Virus record (IMG/VR): IMGVR_UViG_3300010149_000095
Coordinates: 1-29,657 of that record
DNA length: 29,657 nt
DNA from: a virus
Strand: one strand, 5' to 3'
Shown here: positions 1-8,500 of the stretch, piece by piece
How the letters are laid out: the number at the start of each line of letters is the position of its first letter
Numbering within the stretch: position 1 is the first letter of the stretch
Made by a program: the position numbers and the translations under genes
The notes under the pieces: generated by a model
What the model was told of the DNA's origin: nothing
What the model saw: only the letters and a program-made list of their open reading frames with translations
The model's database searches: none

Positions 1-1
1 A

Positions 2-394
2 GCTAAGACTGAGCTCCCAGGAATTGAGAAAATTTTTAATGTTGAATTTAAGGGCAAGGCAGACTTGATTTCTAATGGCATAATATTGGACTATAAAACA
101 ACGGATAACGTAAAGAGGTTTCCTCAAGCAGTAAAGTTTGACTCTTCATACGACACCCAAGCTTTTATATATCAGTCTATATTTAAATTACCTCTTGTGT
201 TTATTGCTATTGGAAACATTAAAAAAACACGAAAGGATGGAACTAAGTATTATGAGATAGGTATACACCCATCTACGGACGAGGTATTACTTAGGGGTAA
301 ACAAAAAACTCAAGAGGCTGTATCAAGATACTTACAGCATAAAGAGGGAACTCGTAACATTGAATCTTTTATTTATAACACAATTTTAACTTAA
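2..394 (+). CDS. PD-(D/E)XK exonuclease, RecB/Cas4-like (5' end outside window)
   Basis: The reading frame is open from base 2, so the gene begins left of the window and only about 130 C-terminal codons are visible. The product has the core of a RecB/Cas4-type nuclease: the Asp of GKADL (codon 62-64), the D-Y-K catalytic strand (89-97), and downstream a Q-x-x-x-Y motif, QAFIY (158-172), typical of RecB/Cas4 nucleases. Such enzymes resect or process DNA ends during phage replication and recombination. An internal TTG at 65 is not the true start, because the conserved GKAD strand lies upstream of it. The gene ends 13 bases before a gene with an SSB-like tail, which fits a shared operon. The family is clear; the exact substrate is not. 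Confidence 0.85.
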   Translation, partial: AKTELPGIEKIFNVEFKGKADLISNGIILDYKTTDNVKRFPQAVKFDSSYDTQAFIYQSIFKLPLVFIAIGNIKKTRKDGTKYYEIGIHPSTDEVLLRGKQKTQEAVSRYLQHKEGTRNIESFIYNTILT

Positions 395-407
395 TAAATT
401 TTATAAT

Positions 408-698
408 ATGGCAATTAAACAGAAATACTATGGCAACCTACAGTTGGATAACCTTGGCAAGGCAGTCAAAACCATCCCTGGAAAGGTAGAGAAGACTGAA
501 AAGTACGGACACCAGATAAAAGTAAAAGCAGCGATGTGGGAAGATGGTGGCATAACCATAGATATATGGGACGCAGAAAACAAAGTAGCCCACAAATTAG
601 GTAAGCTTATGCTTGATAAAGAGTTTACTTCTGAGCCAGCAGCTCCTACCCAAGCTGCTGCTGAAGTAGAAGATCCTGATGAGGATTTGCCTTTTTAA
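408..698 (+). CDS. Small protein with SSB-type acidic C-terminal tail
   Basis: This 96-residue protein has a basic, strand-rich N-terminal part (about 1-75), an Ala/Pro-rich linker (about 76-87), and an acidic tail ending DEDLPF. Bacterial single-stranded DNA-binding proteins end in DDDIPF-like peptides that dock nucleases, primases and helicases. The tail plus its place between an exonuclease and a primase-helicase suggest a phage SSB or accessory factor. It is much shorter than ordinary SSB, and I cannot identify an OB-fold by eye, so the function is inferred from tail and context. The start follows an A/T-rich leader with no Shine-Dalgarno site. A terminator follows directly. Confidence 0.65.
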   Translation: MAIKQKYYGNLQLDNLGKAVKTIPGKVEKTEKYGHQIKVKAAMWEDGGITIDIWDAENKVAHKLGKLMLDKEFTSEPAAPTQAAAEVEDPDEDLPF

Positions 699-710
699 TT
701 AACCCTAACT

Positions 711-742
711 AAACTAGGGGGAGTTGTTTCCCCCTTTTTTTT
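711..742 (+). terminator. Rho-independent terminator
   Basis: A perfect 7-bp stem AGGGGGA / TCCCCCT (716-722 with 729-735) closes a GTTGTT loop and runs into eight T residues (735-742). It lies 13 bases after the stop codon of the SSB-like gene, so it ends the exonuclease/SSB transcript and separates it from the primase operon. Confidence 0.9.
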
Positions 743-905
743 ATGTTAAATGTTAAAAAAATTTTTCTCTATAGATATATATATATTTATATTTATATTT
801 ATTTATTTCTAAATTTATAATGAGCTTTAAAACCAACATTTTCAACATAATGCCTACTAATGCAAGGCTATGCAACGATAAAACTAACATAAAACCAACA
901 TTTTA
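743..905 (+). other. AT-rich intergenic region upstream of primase (candidate regulatory region or origin)
   Basis: About 160 bases, almost pure A/T over 743-818 with alternating TATATA and ATTT steps, followed by repeats of an AAAACCAACA-type word. It lies between a terminator and the primase-helicase start, so it must hold the promoter for the downstream genes. It could also be a DNA-unwinding element of an origin. I see no clear TAnnTTTG box in it. Origin function is inference from position and composition only. Confidence 0.4.
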
Positions 906-906
906 A
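820..906 (+). CDS. Possible 28-residue leader peptide
   Basis: An ATG at 820 opens a 28-codon frame whose TAA overlaps the primase ATG as TAATG, an arrangement used for translational coupling. Its first residues (MSFKTNIFNI) loosely echo the primase N-terminus (MSYTVTIFKN), so it may be a duplicated start region or a leader peptide. The frame also encodes the 14-bp repeats and could be fortuitous. No function is assigned. Confidence 0.25.
   Translation: MSFKTNIFNIMPTNARLCNDKTNIKPTF
829..904 (+). repeat. 14-bp direct repeats before the primase gene
   Basis: AAAACCAACATTTT occurs exactly at 829-842 and 891-904. A degenerate copy, AAAACTAACAT, lies at 880-890. The second perfect copy abuts the primase start codon. 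Two exact 14-mers within 76 bases suggest binding sites for a phage regulator or initiator, or a local duplication of the leader. Confidence 0.75.
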
Positions 907-3320
907 TGTCATATACTGTCACAATCTTCAAAAATATTAACACAACTACTGCTCCTTTCTTCAGAGATGTTGATGTTATTTTAAATAGAATTAAAACTGG
1001 AGCTTCCAAAGAGTTGGTTAAATCAATACGAAAAGAACAAGATAAAGGGAAACGAAACGACATCAAAAAACAATTACCTAGCATATGTTTCTCTGGTCAG
1101 TTTAATAAAAGATCAGACGTATCAATAATAGAGCACAGTGGTTTAATATGTTTAGACTTTGATGGGTACTCTAAAAAAGAACAGCTTCTAAAGGATAAGA
1201 AAAAGTTTTGCAAAAATCCTTACGTGTATAGCTGTTTTGTTTCACCCTCTGGGAAAGGACTAAAAGTTTTAGTAAGGATACCTGCCGATCCTAAAAACCA
1301 TGTGGGTTACTTCATTGCTTTAGAAAAACATTTTAACTCTAAGTTTTTTGACACTACGTCTAAAAATTTAAGTAGGGTTTGCTATGAGTCCTACGACCCA
1401 TTGATATATATTAATACTAAAGCAGAGACTTGGGAGACTGTAGAGGACTTAGAGTATAAAGAATACAACTCTGACAGCGTAGCTAAAACAATACCTATAA
1501 CAGATGAGAGTAAAATTATAGAGATACTTACAAAATGGCATGAGAAACAATATCCTATGTCACCTGGACAAAGAAATCAAAATGCATTTATCTTAGCCAT
1601 GGCGTTTAACGACTATGGTGTTACTCAATCTACAGCCTCTATGGTTCTGAGCAAATATGAAAGTAGTGACTTTACTGCTAATGAGATTAACACAACTATT
1701 AAGTCAGCATATTCAAACACACAAAACTTTAATACTAAGTTTTATGAGGATGATGAAAAGATAAACGATATACAGCAACGGCTCAGAAGAGGAGAGTCAA
1801 AAAAAGCAATACGTCAAGACCTCCAGGAGTCGAGCTTGGCGATTGATGTAATAGACTCCGTACTTGAAAAAGCAGAAGAGGACAATTCGGTTAAGTTCTG
1901 GACCATGAGCTCAAAAGGAGTAGTAAAAGTTATACCTCTAGTTTTTAAGAAGTTTTTAGAAATGAATGGCTTCTTTAAGTTCTGCCCTGAGGGACAAAAA
2001 AACTATGTGTTTGTCCGTGTAACTAACAACCTTATAGACCACTGTTCTGATAGAGAAATCAAAGATTTTATTTTAGACCATTTACATGGGCTTGAAGACA
2101 TGGCTGTGTATAATTATTTTGCTGAACAAACAAGGCTTTTCAAGGAGGACTTTTTATCCTTGCTAGCCACTATAGATGTATATTTTAATGAAGACACTAT
2201 AAATACTGCATACTTGTACTATGAGAATTGTGCAGTCAAGATAACTAAAAACGATGTGATTGCAATCGACTACTTAGATCTTGACTCTTATATTTGGAAA
2301 GACCATGTCATAAATAGAACATACAATTCTTGTGAGCCAAAGAAAAATAATTTTCAAACCTTTATAAGTAACATTGCAAACCAAGAAAAAGAAAGAATAA
2401 TTACTCTTGAGTCTACGCTAGGCTACATGATGCACGCGCACAAAAACATATCTTATTGTCCTGCCGTTATATTAAACGATGAGAGTATTTCAATAGATGA
2501 TGCCAATGGAGGAACAGGTAAAGGTATATGGCTTCAAGCTTTAGGTCATATGAAGAAATTAGTCATGATAGATGGCAAGTCTTTTAACTTTGACAAATCA
2601 TTTCCCTATCAATTAGTATCTGCTGACACGCAAGTATTAGTTTTTGATGATGTAAAAAAATATTTTGACTTTGAAAGATTATTTAGTGTTATAACCGAAG
2701 GAATTACTGTAGAGAAAAAAAATAAGGATAGTATAAAAATTCCTTTTAACAAGTCGCCTAAAGTTGCTCTTACGACTAATTATACTATTAAAGGTAGTGG
2801 CGCTTCGTTTGCACGAAGAAGATGGGAGCTTGAGATAGCCTCACATTATACACCATCTTTTACTCCTATGGATGAGTTTGGTAAGTTTTTATTTGGAGAA
2901 GAGTGGGATCAAGATGACTGGTGTCAGTTTGATAATTACATGATTAAAAACTTACAGCTCTATTTAAAATCAGGACTTATCGAAAGCGACTCTATTAATC
3001 GTGAGTTGAAAGGACTTATTATGAAAACTAACTCAGATTTTTGCGCATGGTGTGGAGTAACGGGTAATAGCCCTGCCAATCCACTGTTAAAAGTAAATAC
3101 CAAATTACATCTCAACCCATTATACTATGACTTTCTATCACATTATGATGACTATGAAAGCGGAAAGTTTAAAATATCTAAGTATAAATTCGGTAAATGG
3201 ATGGTAGCCTATTGTGTTTACAGTCAAGGGTTAGAGCCTGAGGCTGATCGAGATATGGTGGGTAATTGGATAAGAATTAAACCACGATCAGAAGGACAAA
3301 TACAAAAAAAACTATTATGA
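906..3320 (+). CDS. Primase-helicase: VirE/BT4734-type N-terminal domain plus SF3 helicase
   Basis: This 804-residue protein is the likely replicative primase-helicase. Residues about 1-180 match the VirE_N/BT4734 primase-associated domain common in Bacteroidota elements, with the acidic strand LICLDFDG (80-87) and SPSGKGLK (113-120). A helical segment follows (about 200-270). The C-terminal half is an SF3/D5-like ATPase: Walker A GGTGKG (535-540), Walker B VLVFDD (577-582), motif C VALTTN (620-625), then an Arg-rich ARRRW (636-640) in the usual arginine-finger region. It would prime DNA synthesis and unwind the fork. The stop overlaps the next start by 4 bases (ATGA), so it is coupled to the SNF2-type helicase. 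All key helicase residues are present. Primase activity is inferred from the family. Confidence 0.88.
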   Translation: MSYTVTIFKNINTTTAPFFRDVDVILNRIKTGASKELVKSIRKEQDKGKRNDIKKQLPSICFSGQFNKRSDVSIIEHSGLICLDFDGYSKKEQLLKDKKKFCKNPYVYSCFVSPSGKGLKVLVRIPADPKNHVGYFIALEKHFNSKFFDTTSKNLSRVCYESYDPLIYINTKAETWETVEDLEYKEYNSDSVAKTIPITDESKIIEILTKWHEKQYPMSPGQRNQNAFILAMAFNDYGVTQSTASMVLSKYESSDFTANEINTTIKSAYSNTQNFNTKFYEDDEKINDIQQRLRRGESKKAIRQDLQESSLAIDVIDSVLEKAEEDNSVKFWTMSSKGVVKVIPLVFKKFLEMNGFFKFCPEGQKNYVFVRVTNNLIDHCSDREIKDFILDHLHGLEDMAVYNYFAEQTRLFKEDFLSLLATIDVYFNEDTINTAYLYYENCAVKITKNDVIAIDYLDLDSYIWKDHVINRTYNSCEPKKNNFQTFISNIANQEKERIITLESTLGYMMHAHKNISYCPAVILNDESISIDDANGGTGKGIWLQALGHMKKLVMIDGKSFNFDKSFPYQLVSADTQVLVFDDVKKYFDFERLFSVITEGITVEKKNKDSIKIPFNKSPKVALTTNYTIKGSGASFARRRWELEIASHYTPSFTPMDEFGKFLFGEEWDQDDWCQFDNYMIKNLQLYLKSGLIESDSINRELKGLIMKTNSDFCAWCGVTGNSPANPLLKVNTKLHLNPLYYDFLSHYDDYESGKFKISKYKFGKWMVAYCVYSQGLEPEADRDMVGNWIRIKPRSEGQIQKKLL

Positions 3321-4543
3321 AGTTTAGAGATTATCAGGGGGAAATAATAACTAAAGGATCAGATGTGATAGCAGAGCATGGTTTTGTATACCTAGCCATG
3401 GAGGTCAGAACTGGAAAGACACTTACAAGTTTAGGTATAGCTAAAGAGATGGGAGTCAAAAGGGTTTTGTTTATTACAAAGAAGAAAGCGATTAGCTCAA
3501 TCGAGGCTGACTATCAGATGCTTAAACCAAATTTTACCCTTGAGGTAATTAACTATGAGAGCTTGCATAAAATAGAAGGCAGCTATGACCTAGTAATATT
3601 GGATGAGGCCCATTCATTGGGCGCATTTCCTAAGCCAAGTAAGAGAGCAAAGCAAGTAAAAGTTATAATTCAAAAGAATGATCCGCTAGTTATCTTGCTA
3701 TCTGGTACGCCGACTCCTGAGTCATACAGTCAAATGTACCATCAAGTATATGCTATCCCAGGTAACCCGTTTAACCGTTTTGTAAACTTCTATCGGTTCT
3801 GTGACAAGCATGTGCTAGTAACTCAGAGGCCTATAAATGGGCTCAATATAAGAGACTACTCAAAAGGTCAGAAAAGTATAATGGATGCCATGCAGCCTTT
3901 CTTTATTTCTTATAGTCAGAGAGAAGCAGGCTTTAAGGTGCAAACAAAGGAAAAGGTAATGCATGTTAAGATGAGCTCTTTGACTTATAATCTTGCAACA
4001 AAATTAAAGAAGGATTTGGTGGTGGAAGGTAACGAGCAAGTTATTTTAGCTGACACGCCTGTCAAATTAATGATGAAGCTCCATCAGATTTACTCTGGAA
4101 CCGTTAAGTTTGAGAGTGGTACATCGCAGACACTTGACCTAAGCAAAGCAAAGTTTATTTGTAAAAGTTTTAAGGATAAAAAAATAGGTATTTTCTATAA
4201 ATTTAAAGAAGAGCTTAAGGCTTTAAAGAAAGTTTTTAATGGTAGCCTAACCACTGAGTTAGAAGAATTTGTTAACACGGACAAAAACATTGCTCTTCAA
4301 ATTGTTAGCGGACGTGAAGGAATAAGTTTGCGCCAAGCGGACTGTCTAGTTTATTACAACATTGACTTTAGTGCTACTAGTTATTGGCAATCACGAGACA
4401 GGATGACAACCAAAGACAGACTTAACAATAATGTGTTTTGGGTTTTTTCTAGGGGCGGTATAGAAGATCAGATATACAAAGCAGTTGTTAACAAGAAGGA
4501 CTATACCCTTAATCATTTCAAAAAAGATTTGCTAAATTTATAA
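3317..4543 (+). CDS. SNF2-type superfamily 2 DNA helicase/translocase
   Basis: The 408-residue protein has the full SF2 motif set: a Q-motif-like start (FRDYQ, 3-7), Walker A VRTGKT (30-35), DEAH box (96-99), motif III SGTPTP (129-134), motif V SGREGISL (331-338) and a motif VI-like QSRDRMTTKDR (358-368). In the SNF2/DEAD-like family these drive ATP-dependent translocation on duplex DNA. Compact SNF2-like helicases sit next to the primase in many phages and are thought to remodel forks or recombination intermediates. It starts inside the primase stop codon (ATGA) and is followed two bases later by a tiny ORF, so all are probably one transcript. Confidence 0.9.
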   Translation: MKFRDYQGEIITKGSDVIAEHGFVYLAMEVRTGKTLTSLGIAKEMGVKRVLFITKKKAISSIEADYQMLKPNFTLEVINYESLHKIEGSYDLVILDEAHSLGAFPKPSKRAKQVKVIIQKNDPLVILLSGTPTPESYSQMYHQVYAIPGNPFNRFVNFYRFCDKHVLVTQRPINGLNIRDYSKGQKSIMDAMQPFFISYSQREAGFKVQTKEKVMHVKMSSLTYNLATKLKKDLVVEGNEQVILADTPVKLMMKLHQIYSGTVKFESGTSQTLDLSKAKFICKSFKDKKIGIFYKFKEELKALKKVFNGSLTTELEEFVNTDKNIALQIVSGREGISLRQADCLVYYNIDFSATSYWQSRDRMTTKDRLNNNVFWVFSRGGIEDQIYKAVVNKKDYTLNHFKKDLLNL

Positions 4544-4545
4544 TT

Positions 4546-4680
4546 ATGATTGATGGATTGCCAAAAATAGACCCTAAGTATCTTACAAATAATGATCTAT
4601 GGGATACTTCATGGCTAAAAGAAAAATATCCTGAAAGATTTAGAGATGACCGAGCAACAAGTACAGTCAAAAAAGATTAA
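4546..4680 (+). CDS. Small hypothetical protein (44 residues)
   Basis: The ATG lies two bases after the helicase stop, and the 44-codon frame closes the only gap before the VRR-NUC gene, overlapping it by 35 bases in another frame. The sequence has a protein-like central stretch, LWDTSWLKEKYPERF, rich in aromatic and charged residues. I recognise no family. Tight packing supports it as a real gene; the long overlap and small size argue for caution. Confidence 0.45.
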   Translation: MIDGLPKIDPKYLTNNDLWDTSWLKEKYPERFRDDRATSTVKKD

Positions 4681-4885
4681 GGAGCTAGAGGCTGAAGGTT
4701 ACTATGTGCTTAAGCTTATAAAGACTAATAAAAACGGTATCCCTGATTTGTTAGCACTACACCCCAACAATAAGGTTCTTTTCGTTGAGGTTAAAACTAA
4801 AAAGGGTAGAGTGTCGAAGCTCCAGGAATATCGAATGAAAGAACTTAAAGACCATGGATTCGAGACGCAAATTCACAGAGGTTAA
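4646..4885 (+). CDS. VRR-NUC domain nuclease
   Basis: This 79-residue protein is a minimal VRR-NUC fold, a branch of PD-(D/E)XK nucleases. It shows PDLLAL (Pro33-Asp34), the catalytic strand VEVKTKKG with Glu48 and Lys50, and the following Gln60 in SKLQ. Stand-alone VRR-NUC proteins are common in phage replication clusters and are thought to cut branched or flapped DNA. The start is set by the conserved N-terminal helix, which needs Met1 even though that overlaps the preceding small ORF. Its last 32 bases overlap the next gene. Confidence 0.88.
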   Translation: MTEQQVQSKKIKELEAEGYYVLKLIKTNKNGIPDLLALHPNNKVLFVEVKTKKGRVSKLQEYRMKELKDHGFETQIHRG

Positions 4886-5192
4886 TACTAGCAGCTTTGA
4901 AGGTTATCTTTACACCTTCGACAGTGACTTTGTCTTGGAACTAATGCGCCATGATTTATATACCTCAGTTCCTATTGTTATGCAAATAGAGAGGTATGTA
5001 GATAGAAACTATGTAGAATCTCCTGATGATGTCTTAGAGTTGGCGGGTGTAATCAAAAGAAAAAATCCTTTTTATTTTGTTGTCGTACTCTCTCATTATG
5101 ACGAAATGGTATTTGAAAATCTGCACGAGATTAGCTCTGATGCATATTTAGATTATTATAATAAGAATATGTTGCTGAGTATTAAGGAGTAA
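4854..5192 (+). CDS. Hypothetical protein (112 residues)
   Basis: I do not recognise the family. The product is mixed alpha/beta and acidic, with many Tyr, Asp and Glu residues, no signal peptide, and one hydrophobic strand (FYFVVVLSHYD, about 78-88). It starts inside the end of the VRR-NUC gene (32-base overlap), implying coupled translation and a role in the same replication module. A later start is possible, but I see no better candidate. Confidence 0.6.
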   Translation: MDSRRKFTEVNTSSFEGYLYTFDSDFVLELMRHDLYTSVPIVMQIERYVDRNYVESPDDVLELAGVIKRKNPFYFVVVLSHYDEMVFENLHEISSDAYLDYYNKNMLLSIKE

Positions 5193-5232
5193 GGTATTTT
5201 TTTTATTCAAAATAATTTATATCTTAGAGGGC

Positions 5233-5424
5233 ATGAATGGATTAACTCCAATTGAGCACAAACGCATCAAGCATATAAATTATGTTATGGCTGATCTTCA
5301 TGCTTCGCTGAACTCAATTTACGAACACCTTATGGATAAAGAATATACCCCTCTAAAGGGAGAGGTTAATTCATTAACTAAAAAGCTTCGTAGTGTTGGC
5401 GAGTCGGTAACCGATGAAGTTTAG
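5233..5424 (+). CDS. Hypothetical small helical protein (63 residues)
   Basis: The product looks like two helices: HINYVMADLHASLNSIYEHLMD, followed by EVNSLTKKLRSVGESV with coiled-coil-like spacing. No family is recognised. Before the start are an AGAGGG stretch (5225-5230), a rare Shine-Dalgarno-like site in this window, and a TATCTTAG (5220-5227), one base off the TAnnTTTG box. It may therefore have its own promoter. Its last 11 bases overlap the next tiny ORF. Confidence 0.55.
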   Translation: MNGLTPIEHKRIKHINYVMADLHASLNSIYEHLMDKEYTPLKGEVNSLTKKLRSVGESVTDEV

Positions 5425-5500
5425 TCCAGACTATGATTTTATAGGCGCTGTGTGCATCACTGTTTTAGCGATGTACTTACTTTCTATTCTTATTTTCTAG
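5414..5500 (+). CDS. Possible 28-residue single-pass membrane peptide
   Basis: An ATG at 5414, overlapping the end of the 63-residue gene, opens a 28-codon frame ending at TAG 5498-5500. After a short polar start (MKFSPDYD) the rest is almost entirely hydrophobic (IGAVCITVLAMYLLSILIF), as in a single transmembrane segment. It is the last plus-strand frame, and its final 11 bases overlap the 3' end of the convergent 1725-residue gene. It could be a tiny holin- or spanin-like membrane peptide, or chance. Confidence 0.35.
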   Translation: MKFSPDYDFIGAVCITVLAMYLLSILIF

Positions 5501-8500
5501 CGTTTCGTTTTCTTTTTAATTCTCTTTCTCTTTTTTTACGCTTACCTTCTGGTGAATCTGGACCGTATAATCTTTTATATAAATCAGGATTTATTTTTCT
5601 TAATTGAGATTTAGAAATAGGCTTACTTTTTTTGTCTTCATCAAATCTTTTCTTAAGTTGTATACGTCTAGCGTCTTTGTAAAAAGGCACTAATCCAACT
5701 TGTCCTAGAGCCTCAAATGTCATTCTATTGGTAAGCTCTTCAAGAGCTCGATTTCTAGCATCTTCAGTTTTTCTTGTTTGAGATCTAACCGCTAAATCAA
5801 AAGCCCTATTTGCACTTCTATATAACGGAGTTATAGGACCTAATAAAACAGGAAGACCAATTTCACCTAAAGATTTTTTTCCTAGTTGATCAAGATTTAT
5901 TAAGCTTAAAACTATACTGTTTTCATATGAATTGTAATCAGCACCTGCTCTTAGACTTTCTAAATAGTTTTTATTCAAATATTCTATTCCTAAATTTATA
6001 GGTAATGATGGAATATTACCTAAGCTTTGTCTAAACATAAGAGTACTTACTGCTCCAACCATTTGCCTTGCTGCAAACAAATCATATCTGTCTTGCTCGT
6101 CTTCTGGAGCTCCAAACAATTGATCCATAAAGTCAGCGAATAATTTATATAAAACCACGTATGAAGACATTCGAGCAAATACTCCAGCTAGTAAACGCCC
6201 GGCTTTACCTTGAGATATTTTTCCTTCTTTTGTCAATGCTCCTATGGCAAATTTAGCGGTGGCATATTCATTAAGAGTAAAGTTTGCCATAAAAGAATTT
6301 ATAGTTCTATAATAATTCATCAAACTTTTTCTAGATTCTGGACGTGCCATGTTTTTTATTATACCATTCAAGGGATTACTTGACGTGACTAATTCAACAC
6401 TAGTACGGTCAGCTTCTCTAACTGCTTCTTTTAGAGCTTTGTCATATTTAGGATCTAGATATATAGATTTAGAATTCTTTTTACTTAATTCATCGAAATC
6501 TTTAACCGACAAATCTATATCTTCATTATTAAATTCTTTTACTTTATTTTTAAATTCAAACGCAAATTTACTAACCCAAATTGGGCGAGCTATAACTCTA
6601 TCAGCACCACCCATTAAAAAATCACTAGCTTTAGCAATCGCTTGATAAGTTTGTTTTGGACCAATAGACGCTAGATATTCCATTTTTTGAGCTACTGGTC
6701 CTTGCATGCTAGTTGGCGATTCACTTAAATTTAAAAAATTACCCTCATCTGCATATTTAGTTTGACCATCTGAGTCTAATATTTTTTGTCCTCGCCTGCC
6801 AGCAAGTTTGACTGATTCAGCAGAGTTAAGATTTTTAAGTAAGTTTATAAAAGTATCATTTGGCTTTGCACCTACCTTACTCCAAACTGGAGCATATTTT
6901 CCATATGCATTGCTTACAACCTCAGCTGGCTGCGCAACTAACATGGTGGCATTACCGATTAATTCAGCGCTAAACCTTGGGGCTGAAGATAATAATTGTC
7001 GGTATGCTATACGCTTTATTTCTTTTATGGCCGAACGTGATAAATTATTATCCGCCTGCATGTATGTTCTTAGATAAGTAACACGTAAAAGTTCTCTTAT
7101 TGCTCTTGACAAAGCTATAGCACCTTCCTTTTGTCCCTTATTACCATTCTTGTATTTTTTTTCTAAAGCCCGCGTTAAATCTTGAACTTCAAGCACTGAA
7201 GGAGTTAATTCATAATCTATTAATGTTTCTTGTGCACCTCTTTTAGATGATTCAAAAGGGTTGAATTGAATAGCTCTTGGTCCCGCAATCCTTTCTATTA
7301 TAGTTCCCCCAAAAGTTGAAGGAGCAGCGAATTTGCTTGACTTGTCAAGAACATCTACATCTGAGGCCTCTTTACTCATTAATACCTGTCTATGAGTATA
7401 GTCCTCTATGGTAACAAAAGGTATACCTCTTCTTTGAGAAGCTTCTTTAGCCTTTTCATATAGAGAGTTGTTCAGTTCAATTACTTTATTAGCAGCAGCT
7501 AATTGTTCTTTACTCAATCCTTTTTTAACATTTTCAGCAGTTATTTGCCCATCTACCTCATACTTGTCAAGAAGTTCTTGTAATGCCGTTGCGTCTCTCA
7601 TAGTCAGTATAGAGCCATCTTCAATTAATTGTATTGTAGATCTTAGCATAGCCGCAGCAGGGGGAGAAGTTTCACTTGCCATGTTTGCTTTTATATTGCC
7701 TTCATGTTCACGCGCTACTAAATAAATGCCTATTTCATACGCGTCTTTTAGCTGCTGGTTAGAAGAGACACCTTTCTTTTTTAGTGTATTATAAGCAGCA
7801 TCCATTTCCTCTACTTTATCTTGCAGCTCAAAACTCATTTTTGCGTACCCCTCAACCACTGGTCTAAAAACTTTATCGTAAACAACAGTGCTATTTTTTA
7901 TACCGAGCGTCTGATCAACATATGGTGTAGGTGTGCTTCTTATACCCTCTAATATTCTACCTCTACCTGTTATTGCAGATTTTAAATTTCTAGCAAATTT
8001 TATATTAAAAGCTGAAGCAATTTTTTCTGTGATGGTGTTAAAGGCGGGTGTAATTTCATTTAAAGATTGTTTTACTTTTTGTTTGATTTCTTCCTTAAAT
8101 TCTTTTTGCTTTTTTGTTGACTCCTCCTCTATCACCGTTTGACTTTCTTGAGACGTTGGCTCAACTTGAGGGCTATCTGGTTGTTTAGGGGTTATCACTA
8201 CTTCAGCTTCAAATTGCCCATCTCCATCCCTTACAGCTAGAGTAGCAGTATTTACCTTTCCATCCTTAGTTCTTTTTATTTGTCTTACACCTATTATTTC
8301 TAAGCCTTCAATATTATTGTCTTCTAAGTTTAAATCAAACTCGTCTAACACAGAAATGGGCGCTAAAGAATTTGGTCTTTCTCTTCCTTTTATTGTTTTA
8401 ATAAAGGTTTGTACAATAACGTCCCCATCTGTCCTTATAGCACCCTTAACTTCGCCTTCTACTAGAGGTCTAGGTGCTAAACTAGCATCATCAACATTTA

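Noticed and set aside
5425-5489. Search for a bidirectional terminator between the convergent arms
   Set aside because: No stable hairpin with a T-run is visible on either strand; late and early transcripts probably overlap here or end elsewhere.
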